A DNA stretch of 64,000 bases from Thalassococcus halodurans (GTDB lineage Bacteria; Pseudomonadota; Alphaproteobacteria; Rhodobacterales; Rhodobacteraceae): positions 808,501-872,500 of the forward strand of contig NZ_FNUZ01000002.1 in NCBI RefSeq assembly GCF_900108225.1, read 5' to 3'. This document shows positions 26,406 through 35,515 of the stretch, one piece after another; positions within the stretch are counted from its first letter, which is position 1; each line of letters opens with the position of its first letter. Made by a program: the position numbers and the translations under genes. A model generated the notes under the pieces. The model worked only from the letters and a program-made list of their open reading frames with translations, was not told the DNA's origin and did not search any database.

Positions 26406-27318
26406 TTGCTTCGCTCCTAAAATTATTTTTATCGAAAGGCATAAGGCCAGCGAATTTAAATATCTGCTCCATCTGATATTCGGACGGCAATTTATTTAAC
26501 GCCAATTTTTGCATACGTGCCCCCTTCATTAGAGCCTGTATATCATCTCCTGTCATCTCAGCGTATCGGCGCTTCCAATGCCGAAGCATCAACTCTTTGT
26601 ACGAGGGCAGTTTAGGCACTTGCCCCCATAGCGCACGAATCTCTGGTGCCTCTTCCAGCATCAAATCAAAGAGGTAATGCGGCCAAAAGTAGGGGTGAAG
26701 TGGGCGCTGTGCGCCGCCTTCAGGTTTCACCGACCAAATCCGGTCCTTAGGTTCGATCACCCGCTTAGGCCTACGAGCAGGAGAAGCTGCGCCATTTGAT
26801 CGGCCAACCGCCAAAACATCTCGGCGTGCCGCTAGAACCCCGAGCCAGCCTGCGTCCAAGCTACGTTTACAAGTTTGGATACCCCTAGGCCTATCCCAAT
26901 AACCAACAATTTGCCGCGCCCATGAACGCATGATTGGATCTCCAGGCTCACAAGCAAGAAACCAGTTTTCCACGGAACGTTTTCGGTATGGGTCATGGAA
27001 TAAAAATGCACCGCGCGTAGTTAGATCATGAATCCATTGATCTAAAGGCAGTATTGGCACTGTTGCGGCGTCCACGTATACGCCGCCATGTGATGCCAAA
27101 TTCAGCACCCTAAAAATATCCGCCTGCCCCTGTAACGTAAGTGGCTCATGTAGAATGCCTGCCGCCTTGAAAGTTTTTTTTGCGACTTCACTGTCGGCGA
27201 CTATAATCTCCCAACCTGGGTTCTTCTCACCCCACGCCCTCCAACATCGTTGCACTACTTGTGGCGCTGCCGCAGCCCCTTGCGCCCAGAAAAAAACGAT
27301 GCGCTTTGGTAAGGTCAT
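26398..27318 (-). CDS. capsular polysaccharide synthesis-type glycosyltransferase (GT32-like)
   Basis: A 306-residue protein of the Gly_transf_sug/Caps_synth group. It starts KRIVFFWAQGAAAAP, has PGWEIIVAD near residue 35, and the key GQADIFRVLNLASHGGVYVDAATVPI, in which the final YVDA is the D-x-D-like metal/sugar-nucleotide site; ENWFLACEPGDPIM follows. These enzymes add sugars to capsules, teichoic or lipid-linked glycans. It is the first gene of a two-gene minus-strand operon with the DUF616-like gene. The sugar is unknown. Confidence 0.82.
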   Translation of the reverse strand: MTLPKRIVFFWAQGAAAAPQVVQRCWRAWGEKNPGWEIIVADSEVAKKTFKAAGILHEPLTLQGQADIFRVLNLASHGGVYVDAATVPILPLDQWIHDLTTRGAFLFHDPYRKRSVENWFLACEPGDPIMRSWARQIVGYWDRPRGIQTCKRSLDAGWLGVLAARRDVLAVGRSNGAASPARRPKRVIEPKDRIWSVKPEGGAQRPLHPYFWPHYLFDLMLEEAPEIRALWGQVPKLPSYKELMLRHWKRRYAEMTGDDIQALMKGARMQKLALNKLPSEYQMEQIFKFAGLMPFDKNNFRSEANV

Positions 27319-27476
27319 TAACTCACGATCCTTAGTCGTTTCGGCCTTTGTTTAGCCGTAATCAAAAGTAGCGAACGAATACAACCCATTGTCTACTATC
27401 AAAGCCATACAGAGTACTTGAGTCACTCACATAGCAAACTTTGCATCAACGAACCAACGAACCTCTTCTGGAGTAG

Positions 27477-27935
27477 CCACCTGAAAATGGTCCACAAATT
27501 GGAGGATCAGCGATGGCTGGAAAACGTCAGAAGACCGAAGATATCGTATCGAAGCTTCGGCAGATAGAAGTGTTGCAGCGACAACGGGACGGAATTGACC
27601 AGCATGGCAGTGCTCAGATGGTGCCAGGCGACCCGGATTGACTGGCACTACATCGCGCCAGGCAAGCCGATGCAAAATGCCATTCTCGAAAGTCCCAACG
27701 GCAGGTTTCGGGACGAGCGCTTGAACGAAACCCTGTTCTCGTCACTGGCCGAGGCGCGCGACAAGATCAACGCATGGAAGGAGGACTACAACCTGATCAG
27801 ACCCCACTCATCCCTCGGCAATCTCACGCCGCAGGAATTTGCAATGAAATCGAAACTGGAAACCAGGGCCTCATGAGACCAGAAATCAACCGACGGATTC
27901 TCCCAAAGGCTGGAGGGAAGTCGGGTCTCAGGTCA
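27477..27935 (+). mobile_element. IS3-family (IS407-like) element with a large internal deletion
   Basis: The left part begins near CCACCTGAAAATGGTCCAC and carries the first 23 codons of OrfA ([24 protein letters not shown] at 27513). It then jumps directly into the C-terminus of Orf[24 protein letters not shown], then [14 protein letters not shown] and the final [15 protein letters not shown], ending at 27876. About 700 internal bases are missing, including the first two acidic catalytic residues. The right end near 27935 has TCAGGTCA, matching the ACCTGA of the left end in inverted orientation. It cannot move by itself but might be moved by a relative's transposase. Confidence 0.85.
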
Positions 27936-28342
27936 GCTTTTTCACTTCCACATAAGCAAAATGGGCGTTGTGGGAGCAAAGATTTAGATGCGAGCTGCCG
28001 GGACCATTCGCGTGACTCGCGTCTGCCCCCCTCAAAGCGTTACATTTTTTGATTTAGTTCCAGCAAGTCATTAAAATCGTATTGAAAAATGCGTGGTTAA
28101 CAGGTCCGGACAATGTAGGGGCGAGAGAGCGGGATTGTTGGGGCAAGATGGGGCCTGATAGCGTTTTGCAAAGAACGGCGCTGACGCTATAGTCTTCAAC
28201 TTTAACGGATTTTTTCGGCCACAGACTGTTTGGAAAAGGGTTACAAAAGGCGGGGTGGCGGAGGGAATGGGTCTGGCCGCCAACCCTCTCTGGTGCCAGT
28301 GTCGGTCGGTGGCGGTTCATACGAGGTTCTGCGCGCACCAAC
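27936..28342. other. intergenic stretch between IS3 remnant and toxin-antitoxin pair
   Basis: About 400 bases. I find no convincing reading frame, repeat or RNA. Frames in this stretch are short and lack recognisable motifs. Confidence 0.5.
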
Positions 28343-28381
28343 ATGTAGCTATTGACTACATAGTAGCCGCAGGCTACATAG
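28343..28381 (+). promoter_or_regulatory. promoter/operator of the RelE-XRE toxin-antitoxin operon
   Basis: TTGACT (28352-28357), 17 bases, TACATA (28375-28380) make a sigma-70 promoter whose -10 box ends five bases before the toxin ATG, so the transcript would be almost leaderless. CTACATAG occurs twice (28356-28363, 28374-28381), and an inverted copy, ATGTAGCT, lies at 28343-28350. Such repeats suit autoregulation by the XRE antitoxin. Confidence 0.5.
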
Positions 28382-28385
28382 AGGC

Positions 28386-28640
28386 ATGAAGGAAATCGCG
28401 TACTCAAAAACCGCCCAGAAAGCTCTCATGCGGATGCCACGAAATTGGGCGATACGGGTTCGCGATAAAGTAAACGCTTACGCCTCGGACCCTGCCTCAC
28501 AAGCGAACAATGTGAAGGCGCTACGAGGCACCAATGGTATGCTGAGATTACGTGTCGGGGATTGGCGCGTCGTTATGTGTGACGGTGTTGTGCTCGAAAT
28601 TCTCGACGTCAAGGCACGCGGCAGCGCCTACAAGGAGTGA
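28386..28640 (+). CDS. RelE/HigB-type toxin
   Basis: An 84-residue ribosome-dependent mRNA interferase-like protein of the RelE/ParE superfamily. The pattern YSKTAQKALMRMPRNWAIRVRDKV, then LRGTNGMLRLRVGDWRVVMC, is the usual helix pair plus central strand with the basic residues that contact mRNA; a final VLEILDVKARGSAY completes the fold. It precedes its antitoxin, the higBA-like order. The next gene starts within a few bases. Distinction from ParE (gyrase poison) cannot be made safely, but the RVGDWRV segment favours RelE. Confidence 0.85.
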   Translation: MKEIAYSKTAQKALMRMPRNWAIRVRDKVNAYASDPASQANNVKALRGTNGMLRLRVGDWRVVMCDGVVLEILDVKARGSAYKE

Positions 28641-28645
28641 TGCAG

Positions 28646-29002
28646 ATGAATGAAATGGTAACTATTCCCAAGGACGAATACCTCCGCCTAAAGGCTATTG
28701 AAGAGGACATGTCCGACCTTCATAGCGCGACCCAGACTCTTGAGCGGATCAAGGCAGGTACCGAGGAGCTGATCCCTTCTGCTGTCATTGACCGCCTTCT
28801 CAACGGTGATGCACCGCTTATGGTTTGGCGTGAACACCGTCTGCTTTCTCAAGCGGAACTCGCCCGGCAATCCGGCGTAAATCGGATTCAAATTATCGAT
28901 ATTGAAGCAGGCCGTAAGACTGGATCGGTCGCCTCTCTCAAAAAATTGGCGACCGCTCTGCAAATCGACATGGATGACTTGGTCGTCGCCGACGACGAAT
29001 AG
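28646..29002 (+). CDS. XRE-family antitoxin
   Basis: A 118-residue antitoxin partner. The N-terminal part is a toxin-binding helix with IPKDEYLRLKAIEEDMSDL; the C-terminal Cro/C1 helix-turn-helix reads REHRLLSQAELARQSGVNRIQIIDIEAGRKTGSVASLKKLATAL. ATG 28646 is chosen because AAGGAG lies eight bases upstream; ATG 28640, which overlaps the toxin stop, is only two bases from it. It probably represses the operon through the repeats before the toxin gene. Confidence 0.86.
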   Translation: MNEMVTIPKDEYLRLKAIEEDMSDLHSATQTLERIKAGTEELIPSAVIDRLLNGDAPLMVWREHRLLSQAELARQSGVNRIQIIDIEAGRKTGSVASLKKLATALQIDMDDLVVADDE

Positions 29003-29250
29003 CATCCTACTTTTGCCGCGCGCGGCAGATCAGGTCAGCTTCAACCTCTCGCGACATGTCCCACATCGGGGCATGTGGGCTCAGCGGCACGTTCTCGGCG
29101 ATGAACTTGATCCCCCAAAAGATCACGGCGACGATGGCTTCGAAGGCTGGATGCCTGATGGAAAGTCTGGCACATACAAAACTATGAAACGGTCTTTTTG
29201 CGGTCTTCATGCCACTGGGCGATACAGTATATGACGGGAACAATACTCGA
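29003..29250. other. short region with an unidentified minus-strand reading frame
   Basis: The minus-strand frame 29007-29243 (78 codons) looks partly protein-like (WGIKFIAENVPLSPHAPMW) but I do not recognise it and see no good ribosome site. It overlaps the region upstream of the deacetylase gene. It could be the tail of a lost gene. Confidence 0.3.
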
Positions 29251-30195
29251 ATGAATGGGCAGTTTGTTATTTCGCTGGATTTCGAGTTGCTCTGGGGTGT
29301 CCGCGATCATGCCGTTCGAAACACGTACGGCAAAAACGTGCTCGGTGCTCGGGATGCGGTCCCAAGAATGCTGGAGCTTTTCGCCCAGAATGAAATCCGC
29401 GCCACGTGGGCGACCGTCGGTTTTCTGTTTTGCGAAGGCAAAGAGGAATTACTGGCCTCTTTTCCCAGTGAACTCCCGGCCTATTCAAATCCGCGTCTGT
29501 CAAACTTTTCCTATATTGACGAAATCGGCAAGGACGAACGTTCTGACCCCTATTACTTTGCGCCGTCCTTGATTTCGGCGATCCATCAAACGCCAGGACA
29601 GGAAGTCGGGACACATACGCTGTCTCACTACTACTGCCTTGAGGATGGTCAAAATACCTCTGCTTTTGAGGCGGACATTGTAGCGGCCAAGAAACTGGCG
29701 GCTGCGCGCGGGATCGACCTGAGGTCCATCGTGTTCCCGCGCAACCAGTTTGCAGCGGAGCATCTGAACATCTGCGCCAAACATGGGATCACTCATTATC
29801 GAGGAAACCCCACACCTTGGGCCTACCAAGCCGCGAAGGGCGCCGAGCAGACATCAATGCGCCGAGCCCTCCGTTTGCTTGACGCCTATTCTGGGGCCTT
29901 GGGATCACAAACCTTCGAGGCTAATGCAGGTCAACCAAAGGATGTTCCCGCCAGTCGCTTCCTGCGACCCTGTGCGGGTCGTTTGGCCCCGCTTCATCCT
30001 GTGCATATAGCCACGATCAAGCGTGGTATGACAGCTGCCGCGCGGGACGGGAAAGGCTATCATCTGTGGTGGCACCCGCATAACTTCGGACAGAACCCCG
30101 AGGCAAACCTCGATGGCCTCGGTCAAGTCATCAGCCATTTTGCAACGCTGCGCGACCGCTACGACATGAAATCCCTGACGATGGGAGAGTTTTGA
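29251..30195 (+). CDS. polysaccharide deacetylase (CE4-like)
   Basis: A 314-residue NodB-like deacetylase. FVISLDFELLWG holds the Asp-Asp-type metal region, and EVGTHTLSHYYC the two histidines of the H-x3-H metal motif; IVFPRNQF resembles the catalytic-arginine loop. The N-terminal DFELLWG variant is found in deacetylases attached to exopolysaccharide gene clusters. Start at 29251 rather than 29209 because the shorter protein begins with the conserved first strand. It overlaps the GNAT gene by one base and is the first gene of a four-gene plus-strand group that ends at 33153. Confidence 0.85.
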   Translation: MNGQFVISLDFELLWGVRDHAVRNTYGKNVLGARDAVPRMLELFAQNEIRATWATVGFLFCEGKEELLASFPSELPAYSNPRLSNFSYIDEIGKDERSDPYYFAPSLISAIHQTPGQEVGTHTLSHYYCLEDGQNTSAFEADIVAAKKLAAARGIDLRSIVFPRNQFAAEHLNICAKHGITHYRGNPTPWAYQAAKGAEQTSMRRALRLLDAYSGALGSQTFEANAGQPKDVPASRFLRPCAGRLAPLHPVHIATIKRGMTAAARDGKGYHLWWHPHNFGQNPEANLDGLGQVISHFATLRDRYDMKSLTMGEF

Positions 30196-31187
30196 TGACG
30201 GATCCCGTCATTTCCATTGAGCCGCTGAGCGACGAGTTGATGGACGCATATTTGGCGTCCGGCATGGAACGTGGGAAATCAGGCCGGTTCGCGGTCGAAT
30301 GGACTTTTGAAACCAACCCAGCCCCTTTTGCCGTGGCAAGATTTGATAGTCAGATCGTCGGGATTTCGGGGTACATTCAATCCCGCATGCAGTTTGGGTC
30401 GGAAACCGGTGTCGCGTTTCAGGCGGTGGATTCTTTCGTGTCAGAGAGCATGCGCGGCAAAGGCATCTTCACTCAGCTGGCGCGCGCCTATGACGCGCAT
30501 ACCACCAGTTCTGGCGGCGACCTCGTCTGGGGGTTTCCTAATGACAATGCCGCACCGGCCTGGTTTGGCAAGCTTGACTGGCACAGCCACGGGCAGGTTC
30601 CCTTTTTGATCAAGCCGCTACGTGCCGGTTTTTTCAGCCGTAAATTCCGCCTGCCATTCGACTTTCCCCTGACCCGTGCGCGTGATCAGAAATTACCTCC
30701 CGTCACCGAGGTCGGTGAATGGGGCGATGCCCTTTGGGACTCCGTGGCGCCAGCTATCGGCGTGGGCACGGTACGTGATAGGGCATTTCTGAACCATCGC
30801 CTCTTCAATGGCCCACAAGCAGGGCACTACCGGGTAGTGGCGTCTTCCGATCAAGCGGCACCAGCCATTGTCGCCACACGGGAGGCGGAAAAGCACGGGG
30901 GCCGGATTGCTTATGTGATGGAGGCGTTGGGCGGGGCGTCTCTCGAACCACTCGTGATGTCCGAACTGGGACATCTCGCGTCGCGAGGTGTCGAACTGGC
31001 GCTAGCCTGGTCGTTTCCATGGTCTCCAAACTATCGCACGTTGCGCAAAGCGGGCTTTATGCCTTTGCCTGAACGCCTGCGCCCGATCCACATCTGGTTT
31101 GGCAGTAGACCGAAGTCGGGACTGGCCGCTCCTGCGGACCATCAAGGCCAGTGGTATCTCAGCTATCTCGACAGCGATACAGTGTGA
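30195..31187 (+). CDS. GNAT-type acyltransferase, exopolysaccharide-associated
   Basis: A 330-residue protein. The N-terminal half is a GNAT domain: VAFQAVDSFVSESMRGKGIFTQLARAYDAHT is the acyl-CoA binding motif A with R-x-x-G-x-G/F. The C-terminal half shows a second GNAT-like block ending SFPWSPNYRTLRKAGFMPLPER. It is likely to acetylate or amino-acylate a sugar of the polysaccharide made nearby; this is inferred from position. Start ATG 30195 shares its A with the deacetylase stop codon. Confidence 0.8.
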   Translation: MTDPVISIEPLSDELMDAYLASGMERGKSGRFAVEWTFETNPAPFAVARFDSQIVGISGYIQSRMQFGSETGVAFQAVDSFVSESMRGKGIFTQLARAYDAHTTSSGGDLVWGFPNDNAAPAWFGKLDWHSHGQVPFLIKPLRAGFFSRKFRLPFDFPLTRARDQKLPPVTEVGEWGDALWDSVAPAIGVGTVRDRAFLNHRLFNGPQAGHYRVVASSDQAAPAIVATREAEKHGGRIAYVMEALGGASLEPLVMSELGHLASRGVELALAWSFPWSPNYRTLRKAGFMPLPERLRPIHIWFGSRPKSGLAAPADHQGQWYLSYLDSDTV

Positions 31188-31249
31188 TCCTTGTTTAGCT
31201 TTTTACGCCTGGCGATGGGCCTCTTTACGCGCTTCAGAAAGGCGATCCC

Positions 31250-32374
31250 ATGCACATTTTGATGACGGTGAATGCCGCCTGGAACATCTGGAACTTTCGG
31301 CGCCCCGTGGTCGAGGCGCTTCTGGGCGGTGGTCACCGTATCACGGTCCTCGCGCCTCCCGATGATGCCGTGTCTGAGCTTGAAGGCTTCGGCTGCCATA
31401 TACGCCCGCTGGAGATGAGCGTGAAGGGTCTCAATCCGCTTGAGGACATGAAGCTGCAGCGCCGTTTCAAACGCATATTTAGTGAAGAGCAACCAGACGT
31501 CGTGCTGAGCTACACCATCAAGAACAACATCTTCGGCGCACGGGCTGCCCGTGCGGTGGGTGTGCCGTTTCTGCCCAATGTGACCGGGCTGGGCACCGCT
31601 TTCCTGTCTGGCAAGCTGCTGCAAATTGTGACCGAGCAGTTGTACCGACGATCCTTCAGCAAACTGCCGACTGTGTTTTTCCAGAACGAAGACGATCGTG
31701 ACCTGTTTCTCGATCGCTCGATGGTTCGCCCGGATCAGGCCCGTCTGCTACCCGGCTCAGGCATCGATCTGGTTCGCTTTGCACCAGCCGCAATGCCACC
31801 AGCGGAGGGCGCGCCTGTCTTTCTGATGATCGCCCGGCTTTTGCGCGACAAAGGCGTGCTGGAATTTGTCGATGCGGCCAGACAGATCAAGGCGCGGTAC
31901 CCGAAAGCGCGGTTTCAGCTGCTTGGAGCCGCCGGTTCGGAAAACCGCAGCGCCATTGACCGCGCGACGCTCGACGCTTGGGTCGCAGAAGGCGTGGTGG
32001 AATATCTTGGTACAACAAGCGATGTGCGCCCTGCGATCGCAGCCGCCAACTGTGTGGTTCTGCCTTCCTACCGCGAGGGCGCGCCGCGGACCTTGATTGA
32101 GGCGGCCGCCATGACCCGCCCGGTAATCACGACGGACGTGCCGGGCTGCCGGGCTGTGGTCGACCGTGATGTCTCGGGTTTTCTTTGCGAGGTGCGTAGT
32201 GCCGAGAGCCTGGCTGCCGCGGTCGAGCGGTTTCTTGCACTTCCGCCTGAGGCGCAACAGGCCATGGGTCAGGCCGGTCGTGCCAAGATGGAACGCGAAT
32301 ATGACCTGGCCATCGTGGTTGACGCTTACCGCGAGGCGATCGCACGCCTTGTGGAAACCCGGCAAGGCCAGTGA
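31250..32374 (+). CDS. glycosyltransferase family 4 (PglA-like)
   Basis: A 374-residue GT4 enzyme of GT-B fold. The N-domain has MHILMTVNAAWNIWNFRRPVVE, and IKNNIFGARAAR followed by NVTGLGTAFLSGK as in PglA-type GalNAc transferases. The C-domain holds the donor-binding FLMIARLLRDKGVLEFVDAA and the E-x7-E motif in PSYREGAPRTLIEAAAM. It probably transfers a hexosamine to a lipid-linked sugar. It overlaps or touches the following ElyC-like gene. Confidence 0.88.
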   Translation: MHILMTVNAAWNIWNFRRPVVEALLGGGHRITVLAPPDDAVSELEGFGCHIRPLEMSVKGLNPLEDMKLQRRFKRIFSEEQPDVVLSYTIKNNIFGARAARAVGVPFLPNVTGLGTAFLSGKLLQIVTEQLYRRSFSKLPTVFFQNEDDRDLFLDRSMVRPDQARLLPGSGIDLVRFAPAAMPPAEGAPVFLMIARLLRDKGVLEFVDAARQIKARYPKARFQLLGAAGSENRSAIDRATLDAWVAEGVVEYLGTTSDVRPAIAAANCVVLPSYREGAPRTLIEAAAMTRPVITTDVPGCRAVVDRDVSGFLCEVRSAESLAAAVERFLALPPEAQQAMGQAGRAKMEREYDLAIVVDAYREAIARLVETRQGQ

Positions 32375-32376
32375 CG

Positions 32377-33153
32377 ATGGATACGGCCTTTTTCATCGCC
32401 TCAAAACTGATCGGTGCGCTTTTGCGCCCGGACACGTGGATCATCATCGGGCTGGCCATCGTGGTGCTGGCGCTCATCACGCAGCGTCGCCGTCTGGCAC
32501 TTTGGGTCGGCTGCCTGACGCTATCTGTTCTTGTGACGCTGGCAATCCTGCCGCTGGGCAATCTGCTTCTGCAACCCATCGAGCGAAGCTACCCTGCAAA
32601 CCCGCCTCTGTCACAGGTCGATGGCATCATCGTGCTCGGCGGCGGTGAAGATGCCCGCGCCAGCGCCTATTGGGGCCAGATGCAGTTCAACGAAGGCGGC
32701 GATCGTTTTGCCGCCGGAATTGCACTTGCTCGGCAGTTTCCGGATGCGCGGCTGCTCTTCACTGGTGGCAGCGGCGCGCTGCGCGACCTCGCTGGGGCGG
32801 CTGTTTCCGAAGCTTCCATCGCCGAGCAATTTTTCCTCGATCAGGACCTTAATCCGGAACGCCTCCTTCTCGAGAGCCGCTCGCGCAACACCGCTGAAAA
32901 CGCCAGCTTCAGCCTCGCCCTCGCCGATCCCGATGAGACATGGTTGGTGGTTACAAGCGCTTTCCACATGCCCCGCGCCATGCGGAGTTTCGAGGCGGCC
33001 GGATGGTCGGGCCTTGTGGCTTGGCCTGTCGATTATCGCACATCGCGGTTTACCGATGACATAGGCTGGGATCTCACGCGCAACCTGCAGGTCCTGAATA
33101 CGGCGATCCGCGAGCAGGCCGGGCAATTGGCGTACAGGCTTACGGGACGATAG
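32377..33153 (+). CDS. ElyC/SanA/YdcF-family membrane protein (DUF218)
   Basis: A 258-residue protein with two N-terminal membrane helices (about 14-40 and 45-65) and a DUF218 domain: VDGIIVLGGGEDARAS, LLFTGGSGALRDL, ESRSRNTAENASFS and WLVVTSAFHMPRAMRSFEAAG. The E. coli relative ElyC affects use of the undecaprenyl lipid carrier in envelope synthesis, which fits a place in a polysaccharide cluster. GTG 32371 is an alternative start with a four-base overlap with the GT4 gene. Confidence 0.84.
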   Translation: MDTAFFIASKLIGALLRPDTWIIIGLAIVVLALITQRRRLALWVGCLTLSVLVTLAILPLGNLLLQPIERSYPANPPLSQVDGIIVLGGGEDARASAYWGQMQFNEGGDRFAAGIALARQFPDARLLFTGGSGALRDLAGAAVSEASIAEQFFLDQDLNPERLLLESRSRNTAENASFSLALADPDETWLVVTSAFHMPRAMRSFEAAGWSGLVAWPVDYRTSRFTDDIGWDLTRNLQVLNTAIREQAGQLAYRLTGR

Positions 33154-33201
33154 ACAGGCGGCGACCCAGACCAAACGCCGGTTCAGCTTATCGGTCCCGC
33201 G

Positions 33202-33714
33202 TCAAACCGTCCGCAACTGATCCGCCGTCACCGCAACCCGGGTCTGCCCGCCCATAATCTCCATCAGCACCCAGACGCGGCGGTCCGGGGCGATGGTCTC
33301 GATCGTGGCGACAAAATCCGCGATCGGGCCGCTGGTCATGCGCACCCGGTCACCGGGCTTCAACAGCTTTGGCGGCAGCAGCTTTCCGGCGGTATCACAG
33401 CGCAGCATCAGCTGGCTGACGATATCCAGCGGCACCATGGCTGGCTCCTTGCCGAAACTGACCAGCCGCGTGATGCCATAGGTGGACTGGATCTTGCGCC
33501 AGAGTCCACCCGCGACATCAAAGGACACGAACACATACCCCGGAAACATCGGCCGCAGGGTCGAGACGAACCGGCCCTTGCGGTTCCGGGTGCCCCCCTC
33601 CATCGGCAGGAAGGTCCGGAACCCCTGCTGCTTGAGGTTGCGGTCGGCAATCTGGGCGCAGTTCGGTTTTAGCTGTGCCAGAAACCAGCTGTTGCCGCGG
33701 TCGTGGTAGGTCAT
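33202..33714 (-). CDS. RfaH/NusG-like transcription antiterminator
   Basis: A 170-residue NusG-family protein. The NGN domain begins NSWFLAQLKPNCAQIADRNL and includes PMFPGYVFVSFD; the C-terminal KOW domain contains LKPGDRVRMTSGPIADFVATIETIAPDRRVWVLME. Such specialised NusG paralogues let RNA polymerase run through long polysaccharide operons. It is convergent with the deacetylase-to-ElyC group. The usual ops recruitment element was not recognised in the intergenic regions. It may act on the long operon from 38.3 kb. Confidence 0.88.
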   Translation of the reverse strand: MTYHDRGNSWFLAQLKPNCAQIADRNLKQQGFRTFLPMEGGTRNRKGRFVSTLRPMFPGYVFVSFDVAGGLWRKIQSTYGITRLVSFGKEPAMVPLDIVSQLMLRCDTAGKLLPPKLLKPGDRVRMTSGPIADFVATIETIAPDRRVWVLMEIMGGQTRVAVTADQLRTV

Positions 33715-33778
33715 CGTATTCCTCGGGTGCTACTCTGAGCCTCTTATCGCTCAAGTCCGAGCAGATGCTCGTCACAGT

Positions 33779-33796
33779 TTCAGGGAATTCCGTGAA
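33779..33796. promoter_or_regulatory. near-perfect 18-bp inverted repeat upstream of the RfaH-like gene
   Basis: TTCAGGGAATTCCGTGAA has one mismatched pair and lies 65 bases before the start of the antiterminator gene. It may be an operator of this gene. No neighbour regulator can be linked to it. Confidence 0.4.
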
Positions 33797-33916
33797 GATT
33801 TGGTGACGGCCACATGCGAAGAACGCTCCATCATGTTGATATAATGCGATAATCTCTACTTCTCAAGTTTATAGACCGCGCCACCTACGCAAACGTCCAG
33901 CCAATGAAAATGTGAA

Positions 33917-35487
33917 TTGGAGGCTGAGTTGGATGGGAGTGGCGAAATTACCGAGTTTCGGGCGGCGCAATATTTGCGCATGTCAACGGCGCACCAGCAG
34001 TATTCGACCAACAACCAGTCCGACAAGATTCGCGAGTATGCCGACAAGCGTGGCATCGAGATCGTCAAGACATATGCCGATGACGGCAAAAGCGGACATT
34101 CAATCGGCGGCCGCGCCGCTTTGCAAAAGCTGCTCAGCGATGTGGAATCCGGTCGTGCTGATTTCAACTTGATCCTGGTTTACGACATCAGCCGTTGGGG
34201 CCGGTTCCAGGATGCGGACGAAAGCGCTTAATACGAATATATCTGCAGGCGCGCAGGCATTCCAGTCGCGTATTGCGCCGAGCAGTTCGAGAATGACGCT
34301 CGCCGGTGTCGACCATCGTCAAGGGCGTCAAACGCGCCATGGCCGGTGAATACAGCCGCGAGCTTTCAGTCAAGGTGTTCACCGGGCAATGCCGGTTGAT
34401 TGAGCTTGGGTTCCGCCAAGGCGGCACGGCAGGCTTCGGCCTGCGCCGGGTGCTGCTCGACGAGCGCGGCATTATCAAGGGCGAGCTGAAACGCGGCGAA
34501 CACAAATCGCTGCAGACCGACCGCGTTATTTTGATGCCCGGCCCCGGCGAGGAAGTGGCTTGGGTCAACAAGATGTATCGCTGGCTGATCGAGGAGGACT
34601 CGTCCTTCCGCGAGATTGCCGACCGACTGAACGAGGCAGGCGTGGCCACTGATCTGGACCGGCCTTGGACCTCGGGGACTGTGCGCACCGTCCTGACCAA
34701 TGAGAAATACATCGGCAACAACGTCTATAATCGCAGTTCCTTCAAGCTGAAGAAGCTGCATGTCGACAACCCACCCGACATTTGGATCCGCAAGGAAGGT
34801 GCGTTTGAGGGGATCGTTCCGCTGGAATTCTTCCTAACGGCCCAAGAAGTCATCACGGCACGCCCTGCCCGCCTGTCGGACGAGGAATTGCTGGATCACC
34901 TGAAACGCTTTTATGCCGATGCGGGCCAGCTGTCCGGGGTGCTGATTGATCAGGCGCCTGATATGCCCTCGCCCTCCGTTTTTCGCAACCAGTTCGGGTC
35001 ACTCGCCCGCGCCTATGAGATGATTGGCTATCGCTCGGACCGGGATCAAGAACGCATCGCGCTCAACAAGCGCCTGCGCGCCATGCACCCAGAAATCATT
35101 GCGCGGACCGAGGCCGCCATCGCCTCTGTGGGCGGCACGGTGGTGCGCGATCCCAAGACTGACCTGCTGACCATCAATGACGAGATGGTCATCAGTCTCG
35201 TGCTGGCGCGCTGCCAGCCGCAGGCTGACGGGCGGCTGCGATGGCGCATCCGGTTTGACCCGATGCGCTATCAGGCCGACGTCACGCTGGCCGTGCGGCT
35301 CGATCCCGAAAATCGCGAAGAGCTGGATTATTACCTGCTGCCTTGGATCGATCTGCCCCGGCAGGAAATTCGGCTGTGCAACCGCAGCAGCATTGCCTTT
35401 GAGGCCTTCCGCTTCGAGGACCTCGGCTTTTTCTACGGCATGGCAGAGCGCGTTGGCATTCGGCGCAAATGGGGCCAGACGGAATGA
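33917..35487 (+). pseudogene. serine recombinase, broken by a stop and a frameshift
   Basis: Large serine recombinase with resolvase domain: AAQYLRMSTAHQQYSTNNQSDKIREYA carries the catalytic Ser; YADDGKSG and DISRWGRFQD are the usual later motifs. A TAA at 34229-34231 replaces a codon in the conserved ESAYYEYICRRAG segment; the frame then continues in phase to AYCAEQFEND, where a missing G near 34298 shifts the frame. The rest (34306-35487) is an intact recombinase domain with RRVLLDERG, LNEAGVATDLDRPWTSGTVRTVL and EKYIGNNVYNR. The start is uncertain (TTG 33917 or GTG 33912). First of a three-gene cassette with two ParB-like genes. Confidence 0.88.
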
Positions 35488-35515
35488 TCACAACCACACC
35501 GGAAAGGACCGCACC

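Noticed and set aside
29007-29243. 78-residue minus-strand protein
   Set aside because: Partly protein-like but no ribosome site or family recognised; kept only as an unidentified stretch.
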